From Drosophila miranda (Eukaryota; Arthropoda; Insecta; Diptera; Drosophilidae), in NCBI RefSeq assembly GCF_003369915.1, contig NW_022881603.1, positions 6,183,249-6,247,248 on the forward strand: a stretch of DNA of 64,000 bases, in the 5' to 3' direction. This document shows positions 44,278-55,236 of this stretch, in pieces. The position numbers were made by a program, and so were the translations under genes. The stretch's first letter is position 1. Each line of letters begins with the position of its first letter. The notes below the pieces were generated by a model. It saw only the letters and a program-made list of their open reading frames with translations, had not been told where the DNA came from and made no database searches.

Positions 44278-45212
44278 ATGTCTGCACCTATTGATGATGT
44301 CGGAGATTATTCCCAAGCTAAGAGACAGAGCCGAGTGCGGCGCAAGCCAACTATATGGAGCCGCGAGAAGATTTCCAAACTAATCCAGCTGTACCGAAAT
44401 TCGGATTGTTTATGGAACCACTACTCGGATTTGTATAAAAATAAAGATTGTCGACGAAAGCGACTAAAAGCATTTGTACAACTCTTGGAATTACCAAAAA
44501 CGATTATGGGAAAAAAGTTCATAGCTTGCGAAATCAATTCAATTCAGAATTGAAAAAGTTGGAGCGTCGTCAGGAGGAGACGGGTGGTGATTCCAGTCCC
44601 ATGGCTGACAAGACGAATTGTCGGTGGGAACATTTTCAATCTCTGATGTTTTTGCGCTCTATTATTGAGCCGAGACCTGGATATCAACAAAATGGCCCTA
44701 CACAATGCAAGGTGAGTAGACTAAATATCACTGAAGTATTTTCCTTCTGAATTCATTCCTGTTGGCTATTTTAGAAACTGAGTGCAAAACTGAAAGGCGT
44801 CAGTAACGACGTAGAAGAAGTAGAAACACAGAGCCCATCTTCAGTATCGAAAGGCCAATTCGAGTCCATGGACCAACTGGTCACTGTTGTAGACGAAAGT
44901 AAAGCGCATCAAAGCTTCTGTGAAACAATTGAAACGTGCGTTCCTGAATATGCATCCTCTATCCTATCTGCATCGACCACTTGCACAAGCTCTATTCCAA
45001 CGCGACAAGTAGATGCGGCAGGAACGTTGTCTGTCCCAGCACACGTCAGCAATGCACGGGATCAGTGGGACTCGTTTGGTGAACTAATAGCTAATGAGTT
45101 TCGCAACCTGAATTCGGACATTTCACGCAAGAGACTCAAACGGAAAATAATGCAAGTTATGCTGGAAGTCGGAGAAGAGGATGATAGAGAAAATGCTGGA
45201 CCCAATAGTTGA
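44278..45212 (+). pseudogene. MADF-BESS domain protein, frameshifted
   Basis: Exon 1 (44278-44711) and exon 2 (44775-45212) are joined by a GT-AG intron. The MADF DNA-binding domain begins WSREKISKLIQLYRNSDCLW and ends CRWEHFQSLMFLRSII. The domain's first half is in one frame and the second (GKKVHSLRNQFNSELKKL) is in another; the break is at about 44455-44475. Exon 2 ends with a BESS-like segment (FGELIANEFRNLNSDISRKR) of the kind that mediates protein contacts. MADF-BESS proteins are transcriptional regulators common in flies; the exact orthologue is not known to me. A 1-bp indel explains the break. It could also be an assembly error, but neighbouring genes show similar damage. Confidence 0.75.
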
Positions 45213-45450
45213 CATATGTACATGTTACATGTTAAACAAAATAAATAAGTTTCTATAGATAAATAAGCTGCATTTTATTCGGTAAATGAGAGTGGGTACA
45301 TAAATCCAACATGACCTAATATTATTAAAGCATCAAAACGTGGAATACGGCGTTGTGCTCATGGGAATTCATAGAGCTGAGGAAAAATAGATATTAGAGT
45401 CAATGAAATGGGTAAAAATTTTTCTCTCGCTATGGTGGAACATACATTTG
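45213..45450. terminator. Convergent 3' ends of the MADF gene and or
   Basis: This AT-rich region has AATAAATAAG about 28 bp after the MADF stop as a likely polyadenylation signal. The or gene runs towards it from the other side. Confidence 0.5.
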
Positions 45451-46210
45451 TCAGAACTTTAAGTCCTTAATTGCCTGGGGCAGATCGGGTAGCTTTATAT
45501 CTTTAATCTGTTGAGGAATGTTCATACTCTTTACAGCGCTAACGGCTCGAGCAGGAGCTGCTGAAATACCCGCCTCCTGTTTGACGATCTTATTCTGCTC
45601 CTCAATTCTTGCCATTATATCAGTCATATTTGTTTGGAGCACCATCCCACCCATAACCAATTCCGATAGAATATGATGTACGGCATCAGCATGGAATATT
45701 AAATCCAGTTCACAAACGTTCTCAAAGCACTTGTCTAGGGTTTCAACAAATACTTGTATCAAGTCAAGAATACCCAGTTTGCTCTCTGAAGAATCCACAC
45801 AGAAGACAAAGTACAATGTGGCATAGTGGCGGTATCTCAGCTTATAGTCCAATCCACCAATCAAGCTATTGTTAAGAAAAAATGTTGTTAGCCACATACT
45901 ATATACATATGTAAGGAGGACTTTGGTATTTATAGAACTCACCTGCCGCATTCTAGAAAGTTACAAACATTATCGTCTCTCTTGGAGACAAGCTGAAAAG
46001 TCTCTTTTATGATTTGTTGCTGCAGATTCTCATCCTGGAAAATAAAATATAGTGTATTAAAACTGCAGTCGTCATAAGTGTACGCACGATTGAGTGCACA
46101 AGCACTGAGGGCACAGTTGATTCTAAAAGAGATAAACTTACGAAATATTGATAAAATTTTGAGAGCCTCGGCTTCCCATGGTTGTTAAATACAAGAATAG
46201 CTTTAATCAT
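45451..46210 (-). CDS. or: or (orange), AP-3 adaptor complex sigma subunit
   Basis: Three exons (46142-46210, 45943-46034, 45451-45865) with good splice sites give a full-length AP-3 sigma of about 190 residues. It begins MIKAILVFNNHGKPRLSKFY and includes the sigma core ATLYFVFCVDSSES and VFVETLDKCFENVCELDLIF. AP-3 sorts cargo to pigment granules and lysosomes. The frame is open, but several residues that are invariant in my memory of human and fly AP-3 sigma are changed. FLEGG reads FLECG, GSDYKLIYRHY reads GLDYKLRYRHY, and SESELG reads SESKLG. The gene is therefore probably under relaxed constraint even though it has no stop. Confidence 0.9.
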
Positions 46211-46937
46211 TTCTAATTGTGTAGTAGTTCCACAACCTGCAATGTTTGAGCAAGCAGCTGTTTTCTTTCAAGATAGCTATCGAATGCTACGATACTTTCG
46301 CTACCCACTACACTTCTTCACTACCGCTTTAGTCAGATAGCTTTATGACACTAGACTAAACTTACTTTGTTTGGAGCGAGAGACATCATTAGAGACAAAA
46401 CGCAAAATTAGTGTTTGCAGCCGTCTCCGATTTGCAACAAAATTATGTTTTCCAGCAAAATGGGATCTGAAAAGTGATAATTTGTCTCGCTCTCACTGCA
46501 TGCTTTTCGCGTAAGACTGTCTCTGTTTTTGCAGCTAGTCAGTAAGTAAATTTTTCTTATTACCCGATACCACAGTGCTATCAGTCAATATTTGTCAATA
46601 TTTGTGCCGATTCAGACCAGCCAAACTATTATTCCATAGTATCAATTGTTTTTTTCGTTTCACTGCTATAGGTTTCTCAGATCCGGGCTTAGCCTGAAGT
46701 GCAGTAGAATACCACAAGTAACAGGTGCGTGTTATCGTCATCACTAATGCCTCCAACGTGGATTTGTTGTTTTGTTTATGCCGATTGATTAAAATTGATA
46801 TGATTGAATTGAGATGAATGTTTTGACGAAAGTAAACTATACATTATATATTATATATATATATATATATTATACTATATTATGTCTCACAAGCGCACCT
46901 TTATGAGCCAGTATCAGTAAATTATCAATTGTACCTC
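46211..46937. other. Upstream region of or and of the NR2C2AP homologue
   Basis: No complete gene was seen. It contains a GATAGCTATCGA palindrome-like block (46273-46284) near the or start and a direct repeat TCAATATTTG (about 46585-46604). A TATATATA run at about 46846-46871 is also present. A first exon of the NR2C2AP homologue may lie here but was not identified. Confidence 0.5.
46846..46871. repeat. AT dinucleotide microsatellite
   Basis: An almost uninterrupted TA run lies directly upstream of the NR2C2AP homologue. Confidence 0.85.
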
Positions 46938-47403
46938 CGCAGAGTGAGTTCCGTGTTAAATAAAGATGTGAAGCAGTATTGAAAGCAATACATGTTTGAT
47001 ACGAACGATGATTCCGCTTGGAGCTCAGCTGAGGTATTATACAGTCTGCATCTTGCGACAGTACAAGTATCTTTACCATATTCTCTTTGCAATTTTTAAC
47101 TTTGGCCAGGGAACCAATCAATGGATAATATTGACGCTGGATGAGCCACGCACTGTCAGTGGAGTGAGCTTGCAATTTCAGGGTGGATTTGCTGGTAAGC
47201 AGTTTACGGCTTTGGTGTATTCGTGTGAAGGAGATCCCACTTACCAAGAGACATTTTATCCCGAAGACATCAACTCTCCTCAGCGTTTTTACTTTAAGGA
47301 TGTATCTCTTACAAAAAGTTGTTCGAAGATAAAGTTTGTATTTGAGTCTAGTTCAGATCTGTTTGGCAGAATCATTGTTTATAATCTTCAAATACTAAGC
47401 TAA
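46938..47403 (+). pseudogene. NR2C2AP-like (discoidin-fold) protein with in-frame stop
   Basis: Exon homology begins at RVSSVLNKDVKQY, matching the start of nuclear receptor 2C2-associated protein. A TGA (46980-46982) stands where human and related proteins have Gly in QFGKKHLFD; the match then continues with KQYMFD. A GT-AG intron (47034-47109) joins to the second exon, GTNQWIILTLDEPRTVSGVS, FYPEDINSPQRF and SSSDLFGRIIVYNLQILS, with stop at 47401-47403. The family has a galactose-binding-like fold; its role in flies is unclear to me. Unless a downstream ATG (46992) is used, the protein is truncated. The N-terminal exon was not found. Confidence 0.75.
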
Positions 47404-47867
47404 TTATTTAAATAAATTACAACTGTAGAAATTATAATAATAATCTGCAATCGGACAATGGCTATCAGCCTACTAAAAATATTTTATTTCCAAATGCAGA
47501 GTCACAATTACCCAGAGTAAGCTGCTATCAATTTCATCATTCGGTTCGGTAGATGGTCAGCGAACTACTGGTACTAGCAATTTGCTATTCGACTTTGGGG
47601 CAAAGTTCAAGGAGAAGTTTTCGAGTCCTATTCTGATTAACATGCCACCTGTCCTGCTTCTGAACTTGGCATGTGCCACACGCACTTCTTATCGAAGGTG
47701 ACACTTCGAGCGAAGACTTATGCGCACATCAAACGAGGGAATCGCGTGATTATAAATAAATTAAAGTAAGCAATCATCATGTTAAAGCACCAAAATCATT
47801 TGTTTATTTGTCCAAAACCATTAAAAGAATTTAAGCCAAAGTTGAATATTTTGAATGCTTTGGTTAA
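47404..47867. other. Region between the NR2C2AP homologue and Alas
   Basis: No firm gene was found. A stretch near 47545-47700 reads openly (TTGTSNLLFDFGAKFKEKFS) but has no recognisable domain and no clear start. AT-rich 3' flank of Alas lies from about 47750. Confidence 0.4.
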
Positions 47868-49621
47868 CTATGCTGCTACAGAGATTTCCAGACGCGGGCA
47901 GTTGGGGATACCACACTCGAGGTCGGGACACGTATCCTGGTGTCCGCAGCTCTCAGTGTTGCAGAACATGCAGCCGTTCGGTGACACCTTCTTCAAGTCC
48001 GTAACTAGGGCGTTCATCATTTCGAAAGTATGAAAAGGTGTCGGAGCTAGTCGAAGTTTCTCCTGGCCGCGGGCAACTGTTGGATAGTTTATGGATTGTA
48101 GGTAGTGTCAAAATTGTTCGATTAGCATGTTTGAGATTTGGGTGCACTTCAATGGGTCCCCAAGTTTTATTGGGATAATGTGGCTGGGCGTGTCCTCTAC
48201 TGGAAAACCTAAAACCAAAAAGTACACAAAACAGACAATTAGATCAGATGCATTTAGATATCATAAGATATTACAATGGTTTTTCTATTCATAGAAAAAA
48301 TAATTTAAAAATAGATTATTCAGAAAATAACCTTCAAATTACGTAAAGCGTTAAATTACAAGTACCTTCTCTTTTGAGCAAGTTTTTTAGGTAAGAAACG
48401 TTTCGTTGGTGCAAACTACGAAGATGACGACCCTCATCCGAGGCCAGAACATTGACAGCTTCCAGAGCGCCGCAAAGCACCGTGGGTGGCAACGACGTTG
48501 TGAAAATAAATCCAGCCGCGTATGAGCGTATCATATCGACAAGCTTATCGGACCCTGCTATGTACCCTCCGATATTACCAAAGGCCTTTCCCAAGGTTCC
48601 AGATATGATGTCCATTTTGTGCAGCACTTCGTCACGTTCACCAACCCCGGCACCATGATCCCCATACAGTCCCACTGCGTGGACCTCATCAATGAACGTA
48701 ATAGCACCGTATTCGTGAGCCACATCGAGAAGCTCTTCAAGTGGGCATATCGCCCCTGTCATGGAATGTACGGTCTCAAATGCAACGATCTTGGGAGTGG
48801 TTTTGTCCAATTGTTGTAAGAGAATGCGCAGATGGTCAACATCGTTGTACCGGAATATGTGCTTTGGGACTCCGCTGTTCCGTATTCCTTGAATCATTGA
48901 GGCATGATTCCCAGCGTCAGAAAAGATGTGACATCCTGGCAGAAGCTTGGCGAGCGTGAACAGCGTTGAATCGTTTGCCACAAAGCACGAGGTGAATAAC
49001 AAAGCTGCCTCTTTTTGATGAAGATCGGCCAGTTTCTCCTCGAGTCGTTCATGATGTAAGGAGTTTCCCGAAATATTCCGTGTTCCACCTGCGCCAGAGC
49101 CATGCATATTCAGAGCATCCTGCACAGCCCTTTTCACACTGGGATGTGCAGACATGCCCAAATAGTCATTGGAGCACCACACAGTAATTGGTCGCTCCGT
49201 CCGTTCGGAATATTCCAGTGCGTGGGGGAACAGCCCATAGCCAGCTATCGCCAGCTATCGCCAACACGCGATAGGAGTGGTCCCGTTTTTTCTTCATAAT
49301 TTGCTCATTGAAGAACTTCTCGTAGGGAAATGTATCCCTAGCGGAGGCGACTGCCCTCTCCTTCTCATGGTTTCCTTTAACGTCACTCCCAAAGCGATTA
49401 CTCTCGGTTGAGTATTCGCGTTTGGATAACGGCCCTGTAACAGTTGCTGCATATGGCAATGAGGCGACAAGAGAAAGTTTTTTCTCACTCCCACTCAACG
49501 TCTTGCCAACGACGGGGCAGTACATTCCATATGACTGACACAACACCTCCGCATAATTGCGGACGAAGTTAGTAGTAAATCTGTTTAAAAACGGACACTG
49601 CATGACGAAGCACTTCTCCAA
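47868..49621 (-). pseudogene. Alas: Alas, 5-aminolevulinate synthase, broken
   Basis: Exon 1 is 48366-49621 and exon 2 is 47868-48208 (GT-AG intron). Alas condenses glycine and succinyl-CoA in mitochondria, the first step of haem synthesis. The N-terminus carries haem-regulatory CP motifs (QCPF near residue 9; YCPVVG near residue 34). The catalytic core includes [33 protein letters not shown] and the PLP lysine motif [10 protein letters not shown]. Two lesions are visible. A perfect 10-bp tandem duplication (GGCGATAGCT on the coding strand, about 49245-49266) shifts the frame just before the core. A TGA (48108-48110) follows LIEQF in exon 2, before [14 protein letters not shown]. The rest of both exons is well conserved, so decay is recent. 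Confidence 0.9.
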
Positions 49622-51541
49622 ACTGAACTTTGTTTAACTGATTGCGTGATTCTGATCGATCACAAAGCGCCGCTCCCGCTGGCTATTTGAAAGTAAAGTA
49701 AATTTAATGAAATTCAATTGGAACGGACGAGAATTGACGTCGTCGCGAATATATCTTATGTTACGTCGTTACCTAATGGGCGAAAAAAGAAAAAAAATGG
49801 CCCAGAAAATGCAATGAGCGCAAGTAAAACCCACCCTAGTTGCTAAATATACCATGGAGGCTATTTTATAAAGAGGGTATGGACAACAGGCAAAATGCAA
49901 CGCATGTAAGGTAAAGTCCACACCACTTGCTAAATTTACCTTGAAGACAAAAAGCCGATTTCGTCTTCAAGGTAAATTGTCCTTCAAACGCGAGGTGAGG
50001 TTCAATTGCAATTTGCCATGCCTGTTTGTGACTGATAGGTGGCTAGGGCTGAGGGCGTCGCGCCATCTAGCGGAAGTCCAGGGAGGCTCGATGGTGTATG
50101 GTAACATCGGGGGGAGCTGGAGCCGTACTGGGGATATATGTAAGTAATAGAATAGGATTAGTTATATGCATTAGTAAGGGAAAAAGGGATAAATAGGAGT
50201 GAAAATATTAGAAAACGTGGATTGGATTATGGAAATCGTGGAGCGTGGACGGAAAAGTAACGTCGAAATTTGAAATTTTGTGCTTAAAACAGAAAGTTTG
50301 AAGTGAGTACAGAAAAAAGCGGGCGAGAAAATAGGTTGTAATGCAGAAAATTTTACTCACAGCCGGCAAGGAATATAGCCACCAGAACCGGGCCAGAAGG
50401 TTTCCTGGAGAGGAACACTGGAGTTCGAGAAAGTCGACTGCAAAGAAGAAGACTGTCCAACGTGAACCTGAGTGAGTTCGTTCCAGTTGCGCGTGTGTGA
50501 GCCAAGTAGCGCGGGACGTGTGAAGGGGGAGGGTGAAAGAGGACGATTTAGCTGCCAGGGCGATTCTAGCCACACCGCATGATCGTTGCATCGCCTTCCA
50601 GTGCGTGCCAAACGTTTGGTCTCATTCACAACGTAAAAACCCCGAAACCCTATTCACACACACACACGCACACGTATACACGGACCTATATAAATTTAGG
50701 GCTGACCGGCCACGGCCAGCGATCGCCCGCGTCGTTTGAACTTAAAGGAAAACAAACATAATCCGCACTCCAAACACCGTTCCACATTAAATGTTATTTT
50801 GTTCCGTGTGTTGTCCTTTATTTAGTATTTAGTATTAGCTTAAACCGTTTAACGTAAAATTTTGGCCATTGAAAAAAATATGTAAAAACACCAACACCTT
50901 TCACGAGCCTAAATCTGCGATCAGCTGTTCGGTTCCAGAATATTAACCCTTAGTGGGTGACGCGGGGGTCCCATCAGTCCACCGTATTTGGTCGAGCGAT
51001 TTGTGGAAAAAAATTGTTTATTGTTTATGTCCCGGGGACCCTTAACAAGAGCTCTTGGTAGGTTAAGTCTCCGTAGGGGCCCAAATTAAATTAACTCCCG
51101 TAAAACTGGATCCACTCATGTACACATATTCCATTACGTATGGGTGAGGGTATCCCTGTTGGTTGAACGAAATTTCAGCAGTTATTTCCGTGTTTGCCTT
51201 TGTGTCGAACGTTTTGGTGTTTCTTTTTGGTTAGTGATAATTTTGAGTATATCTATTTATTAATGAGAAAGATGAAATTGTCAATTTATAATTATTAAAG
51301 CTTGGATATATACTGAAGCATGATGCAGTAAATTTAAAATAGAGGACGCGTGGCGTAAGCCATGGATTAGGCCAGCCGTTACCGTTCCAGCAGAGGGTGG
51401 CCAAAATGAACGTTGTGTTTGGTCACAGGTAGGCCGGTCGCGCGATGTGATAACACCCAAGCTTCACCCACTTGATAGCCGTCTGTTTATGATTTTCTTT
51501 TCCTTTAGGTTGTTGTTAGTTTTGATGTCCCGAGAAGTAGT
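49622..51541. other. Alas 5' flank and 5' region of the Jockey-clade element
   Basis: No gene was recognised. It includes a GTGATTCTGATCGATCAC block near 49645, a perfect hairpin at 49933-49978, and a CA run near 50655-50670. Sequence from an undetermined point, perhaps 50000-51000, onward is likely the 5' UTR of the retrotransposon that follows, but its left border is unclear. Confidence 0.45.
49933..49978. repeat. Perfect 16-bp inverted repeat with 14-nt loop
   Basis: AATTTACCTTGAAGAC at 49933-49948 pairs exactly with 49963-49978. A weaker relative of the arm (TTGCTAAATATACCATGGAGG) occurs near 49840, so the region may be a decayed repeat. Confidence 0.85.
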
Positions 51542-51961
51542 ATGTCTCCTTTTTATCTACATTTGGCGGGAAAGGGGAACTACCCAGCCCTGGGGTCGAC
51601 AGCTAGCCGGCATGGCCCTCTGGGAAACAAGCCAAGTGTAACATACTTGAGTGGTTTATTTGAAATACTTGCTTTTATTGAGTCTCGAATCAACTTTCAT
51701 AAAAATCGGTTGTGTCGCGCTTGTGCAAAGTTGTTTTCTTTATTCTGCTTTAGCGGAGCATTCTCTTGTGTGCTAAAAATAGCATACATCGTAAATTCGG
51801 TTGCTGCTTTGTGCGGTGTCGGTAATTGGACAAAAACAAAAAACACATTTGTGAACGTTTTTACAACTGTATTCACTGCCCTTCGGGCAAGACATTCCCC
51901 TCAGTCTGCGCACAGTCGCACAAGAGGGGCAATAAAAACTTCGCTTATCAGCTACGGTATA

Positions 51962-53017
51962 ATGAATGCGAATAGTTCATCTGACTCTCGGCTTAGAAAT
52001 AAGCGGACTGATCATGAGAGAATGCTTCTAATATCAGGCAAATTACCTTCTGAGATTCGTTCTGAGTACCGTTCAGATGCTGAACGCTCTACATGCACAG
52101 AAACCACAACAACAGTAACATTCACTAGTGCCACCAACAACACCACCTACACCATGGCAACTGCTACAATAAGCAGTGTGTGCCCTGCACTAAGCTTTGA
52201 TAGCCAAGAAAACTCCATATCCACATGCCCCGACGACACTGAGGCAAAAACACTTCACACTGCTGCCGAACGACTTCTGGATGCTCAAAAACGGAGAACG
52301 GGCAAAAGAAAAAACGATCAGACTTTGTCATCTAAATCTAAACGAGGGAGCGGCGGCCGGGACCTGGGCTTGCCCCCCACTACAAGCCAACAGGCAAACA
52401 CCAACAACAGATTTTCCATTCTTGACACGAACATCCCAAGTGATAGTAATAATGAGGAAGTTCGGATGAATGTAGATGCAGACGCTGGAAATGACCAACT
52501 GGATGAACACCTTTATGAAGCAGTTAATACAGACCAGTGTCTTCAAGGAGAATCAACGAGCTCTGGTAATCAGCTTAAAGGCCCTCCAAAACCACCGCAA
52601 ATAGTTGTCAATATTAGCAACTTAAATGACTTATTTGATGTTATAAAGGACGTTGCAAATTTGAATAACGTTGTCGTCAAAGCTAACCAGGGGGAAACGG
52701 TCAGAATCCTCCCCAAAGACAGTGATACCTATAGAGCAATTGTGGATTGTTTCGATGCCATTGGAATAGAATTCCACACATACCAATTGCAGACTGAAAA
52801 GCCTCATAGAATTGTTGTAAGAGACCTACATCATAGCACCCTAAACAATGATATTACCGCCGATTTTAAAATGTTGGGCTTCGAGGTCCTTCACATCCAT
52901 AATCCAAGCTCAAGGACTAACAAGGACGAAAAACTTAATATTTTTTCATTAATATTAAGCCTTGTGCAAAAATTAACGAAATTTACCAAGTCAAGACCCT
53001 TTGCCGCCAAAAAATAA
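51962..53017 (+). pseudogene. Jockey-clade ORF1 (gag), first part
   Basis: The likely start is the ATG at 51962 (MNANSSSDSRLRNKRTD). The frame holds an Asn/Thr-rich N-terminus and then a structured region (IVVRDLHHSTLNNDITADFK, about residues 288-307 from 51962). At 52941-52946 a run of six T is one base short of what would join to the zinc-knuckle frame, so the frame drifts and stops at 53017. Confidence 0.75.
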
Positions 53018-53850
53018 GGATTGAAAGGATGCGAAAATCCACAGAGATTGCTCAATGTCGTCGATGCCAGGATTTCGGCCACACAGCCAAATACTGCCGC
53101 CGACATCACAACTGTGCCAGATGCGGTGAAAATCACCAAACCTCACAATGCACACGCCCCCTAGATGCACAGCCAACCTGCATTCACTGCTCTGGAAGCC
53201 ATATGGCCAGTTACAAAGGATGCCAATGGTATCAGGAGTTTCTACGCCGATTAATGGGCTCCGCAAAGAAGGCAATTAATACGAACAGGACGGGTCACAT
53301 CCCCTTAAATAATCAAGTGGCATATGCTTACTCTACCACACTTCCTGGAGACCAGCAACAGCTTCCTACCTTGCAGTCTAGTCACAAAAAGGGGGCTAAT
53401 AGACCAACAATACAGCAGCACCAGCGAAATATTGTTCAGCAGCAACCTTTGGTAGGCACTAGAAGTAATACAGGAGCCTCCTATGCTGCCGTAGCAAATG
53501 GTAATTCAAATGCAATACCTGCTACACCTGCTCAGCGTCGTTTTCATAGTCTACAAGTGCATCAGCCACAAGGATTGAATAACCAGCAACAGAATTCATA
53601 TGAAGTTCATGCACTGCTACAACAACAGCAGACAAAATTTCAACAATGGCAACAACAGCTCCAACAGCAGCAGCAGCAGCAGTTTCTTATGTGGCTACAG
53701 CAACAGCAGCAAGAACAGCAGCAGCATAATAGTCAAGCCAATCAACGCCTTGAAAAACTTGAAAAAATGGTTTTTGAATTGTCCAACACGATTAAGCAAT
53801 GGGCTGGATCTAATCTTCAGCTCCAGAACAACGTTTCAGCATCTCAATGA
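53018..53850 (+). pseudogene. Jockey-clade ORF1 (gag), zinc-knuckle part
   Basis: It continues gag in another frame with three CCHC knuckles: CRRCQDFGHTAKYC, CARCGENHQTSQC and CIHCSGSHMASYKGC. A Gln-rich C-terminus follows (53590-53740). Its stop overlaps the start of ORF2 at 53847. Confidence 0.8.
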
Positions 53851-54425
53851 ACCCACTAAAGGTTCTCATCTGGAATGCTAACGGCATTTCAGGGAAAGCA
53901 AAAGAAGTTGAGCTCTTCGCGCACAAGAATAGCGTTGACATTCTTCTTTTGACGGAGATCAGAATTAAAAGAGGGGCAGCTGTAAAAATACATGGATATG
54001 CCTTCTATCCAGCCTTCAAGCCATCGCGGAATAATAATAGCGTTGGTGGAGTTGCGGTTTTAGTTAAGACTTCGCTTCGTCATTTTCCACAAAGGGTCAT
54101 TGAGACACGCAGCATGCAAATGTCAGCAGTAAAAGTAGCCACAGGACTGGGCGATGTGGAGTTCAGCGCCATTTACTGCCCTCCCAGAGTCAGGATTGAG
54201 GAAAGACATTACATCGATGCACTCCGTGCTTGCGGGCAAAGGTATTTGGTTGGTGGTGACTGGAATGCCCGACACTGGCTGTGGGGAGACACTTACAATT
54301 CCCCTAGGGGGCGAGAGCTAGCGGAAGCCATCTCTGCTACTGTCGCTAAGATCCTTGCAACTGGATCACCAACCAGGTACCCATATGTATCAATGGTCGG
54401 GTCAAACACATTTGTACAAACTTAA
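53847..54425 (+). pseudogene. Jockey-clade ORF2, endonuclease part
   Basis: The frame is an APE-type endonuclease with IWNANGI, LLTEIRIK, FSAIYCPP and GGDWNARHWLWGD. It ends in a short unrelated tail at 54425 and has no reverse transcriptase. Confidence 0.8.
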
Positions 54426-55155
54426 AACTAAGATAAGATACAACTAAGATAACTAAGATTCAGGCGTTATCTTCCTATTCCTATGCAAACTAAATTTGTC
54501 ACATCAATAGTATTATACTTTTCAGCTTCCGTTTTATCTTTTTCAACTCCAGAATAATCAGCAATATTTATATTAAGACAAGAAAATAAATGATGATCAA
54601 ACGCTCATGGGCACAAAGTAAAAAGTTGTTCACTACTTGTTTTGAACCAGTATGACGAGCACTCTGCGGATTAGGGCCCGTTAAATTTTAGTGTGCAAAT
54701 CTTATAAGTAATACATTGCAATACTCGTAGATACCATAAACAAGTGGGGAGCCTCCTGGGGAAAAGCGTAGTTCTCGTGACTTGGAATTTCCTTTTGATT
54801 CGATTCAGTATTGAATTTAACAGATTAGATAAAGAAAACTGCCTACACATGAATGTAGTTGCAGTTTTGAGCTATACCTATTACTGGTCCTATTGCATTA
54901 ATGAATATCACTTTAATGTTTCTCTCAAAAAAGTAGAAATGTGGAAAACTATGATAAAATTGATATCTTTCTGGAAGGAACTTATAACTCTGTACATTAA
55001 TACAGGGTATCCAACAGGCATGGCCCATACTCACGACATTCTTCATGCGGTGCACTATCGTCTCCAGGAAGAAGATAAGATGTTACAGGTGTTAGCCATC
55101 GCAAGTGGATCCACTCAAGGTGTCTCCGGCCTGAATTTTCAGATCTTTGGATCAT
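54426..55155. other. Region upstream of the acyl-CoA synthetase gene
   Basis: It starts with short imperfect AACTAAGATAAG-type repeats (54426-54465). A 138-codon open frame (54744-55160) has no recognisable domain; it could be chance or an orphan exon. Confidence 0.4.
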
Positions 55156-55163
55156 TATAAATA
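55156..55163 (+). promoter_or_regulatory. TATA box of the acyl-CoA synthetase gene
   Basis: TATAAATA lies 74 bp before the ATG at 55237, at a spacing that allows a short 5' UTR. Confidence 0.55.
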
Positions 55164-55236
55164 GACCTGCACCTGGCCCAACGCTACATTTAACTGCAGG
55201 CTGTGACAGCACGCAATTTATTCCAGAAACCCCAAA

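Larger units (their letters stand above)
51542..54425 (+). mobile_element. Jockey-clade non-LTR retrotransposon, TART-like, 3'-truncated
   Basis: ORF1 (gag with three zinc knuckles) and the endonuclease part of ORF2 are present. The element stops abruptly at about 54425, before the reverse transcriptase. Gag and endonuclease sequence style (MNPLKVLIWNANGISGKAKE; GGDWNARHWLWGD; ATGSPTRYPYV) is close to what I recall for the telomeric TART family, but other Jockey members remain possible. Non-LTR copies are usually 5'-truncated; this one lacks its 3' end, so a later deletion must have removed it. Confidence 0.75.

Noticed and set aside
47545..47700. Possible exon between the NR2C2AP homologue and Alas
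   Set aside because: The open stretch has no start, no clear splice sites and no recognisable domain.
46980..48110. Idea that neighbouring genes share a G-to-T mutation bias giving TGA stops
   Set aside because: Only one of the original codons can be inferred with fair confidence; a CGA-to-TGA change would explain the Alas stop equally well.
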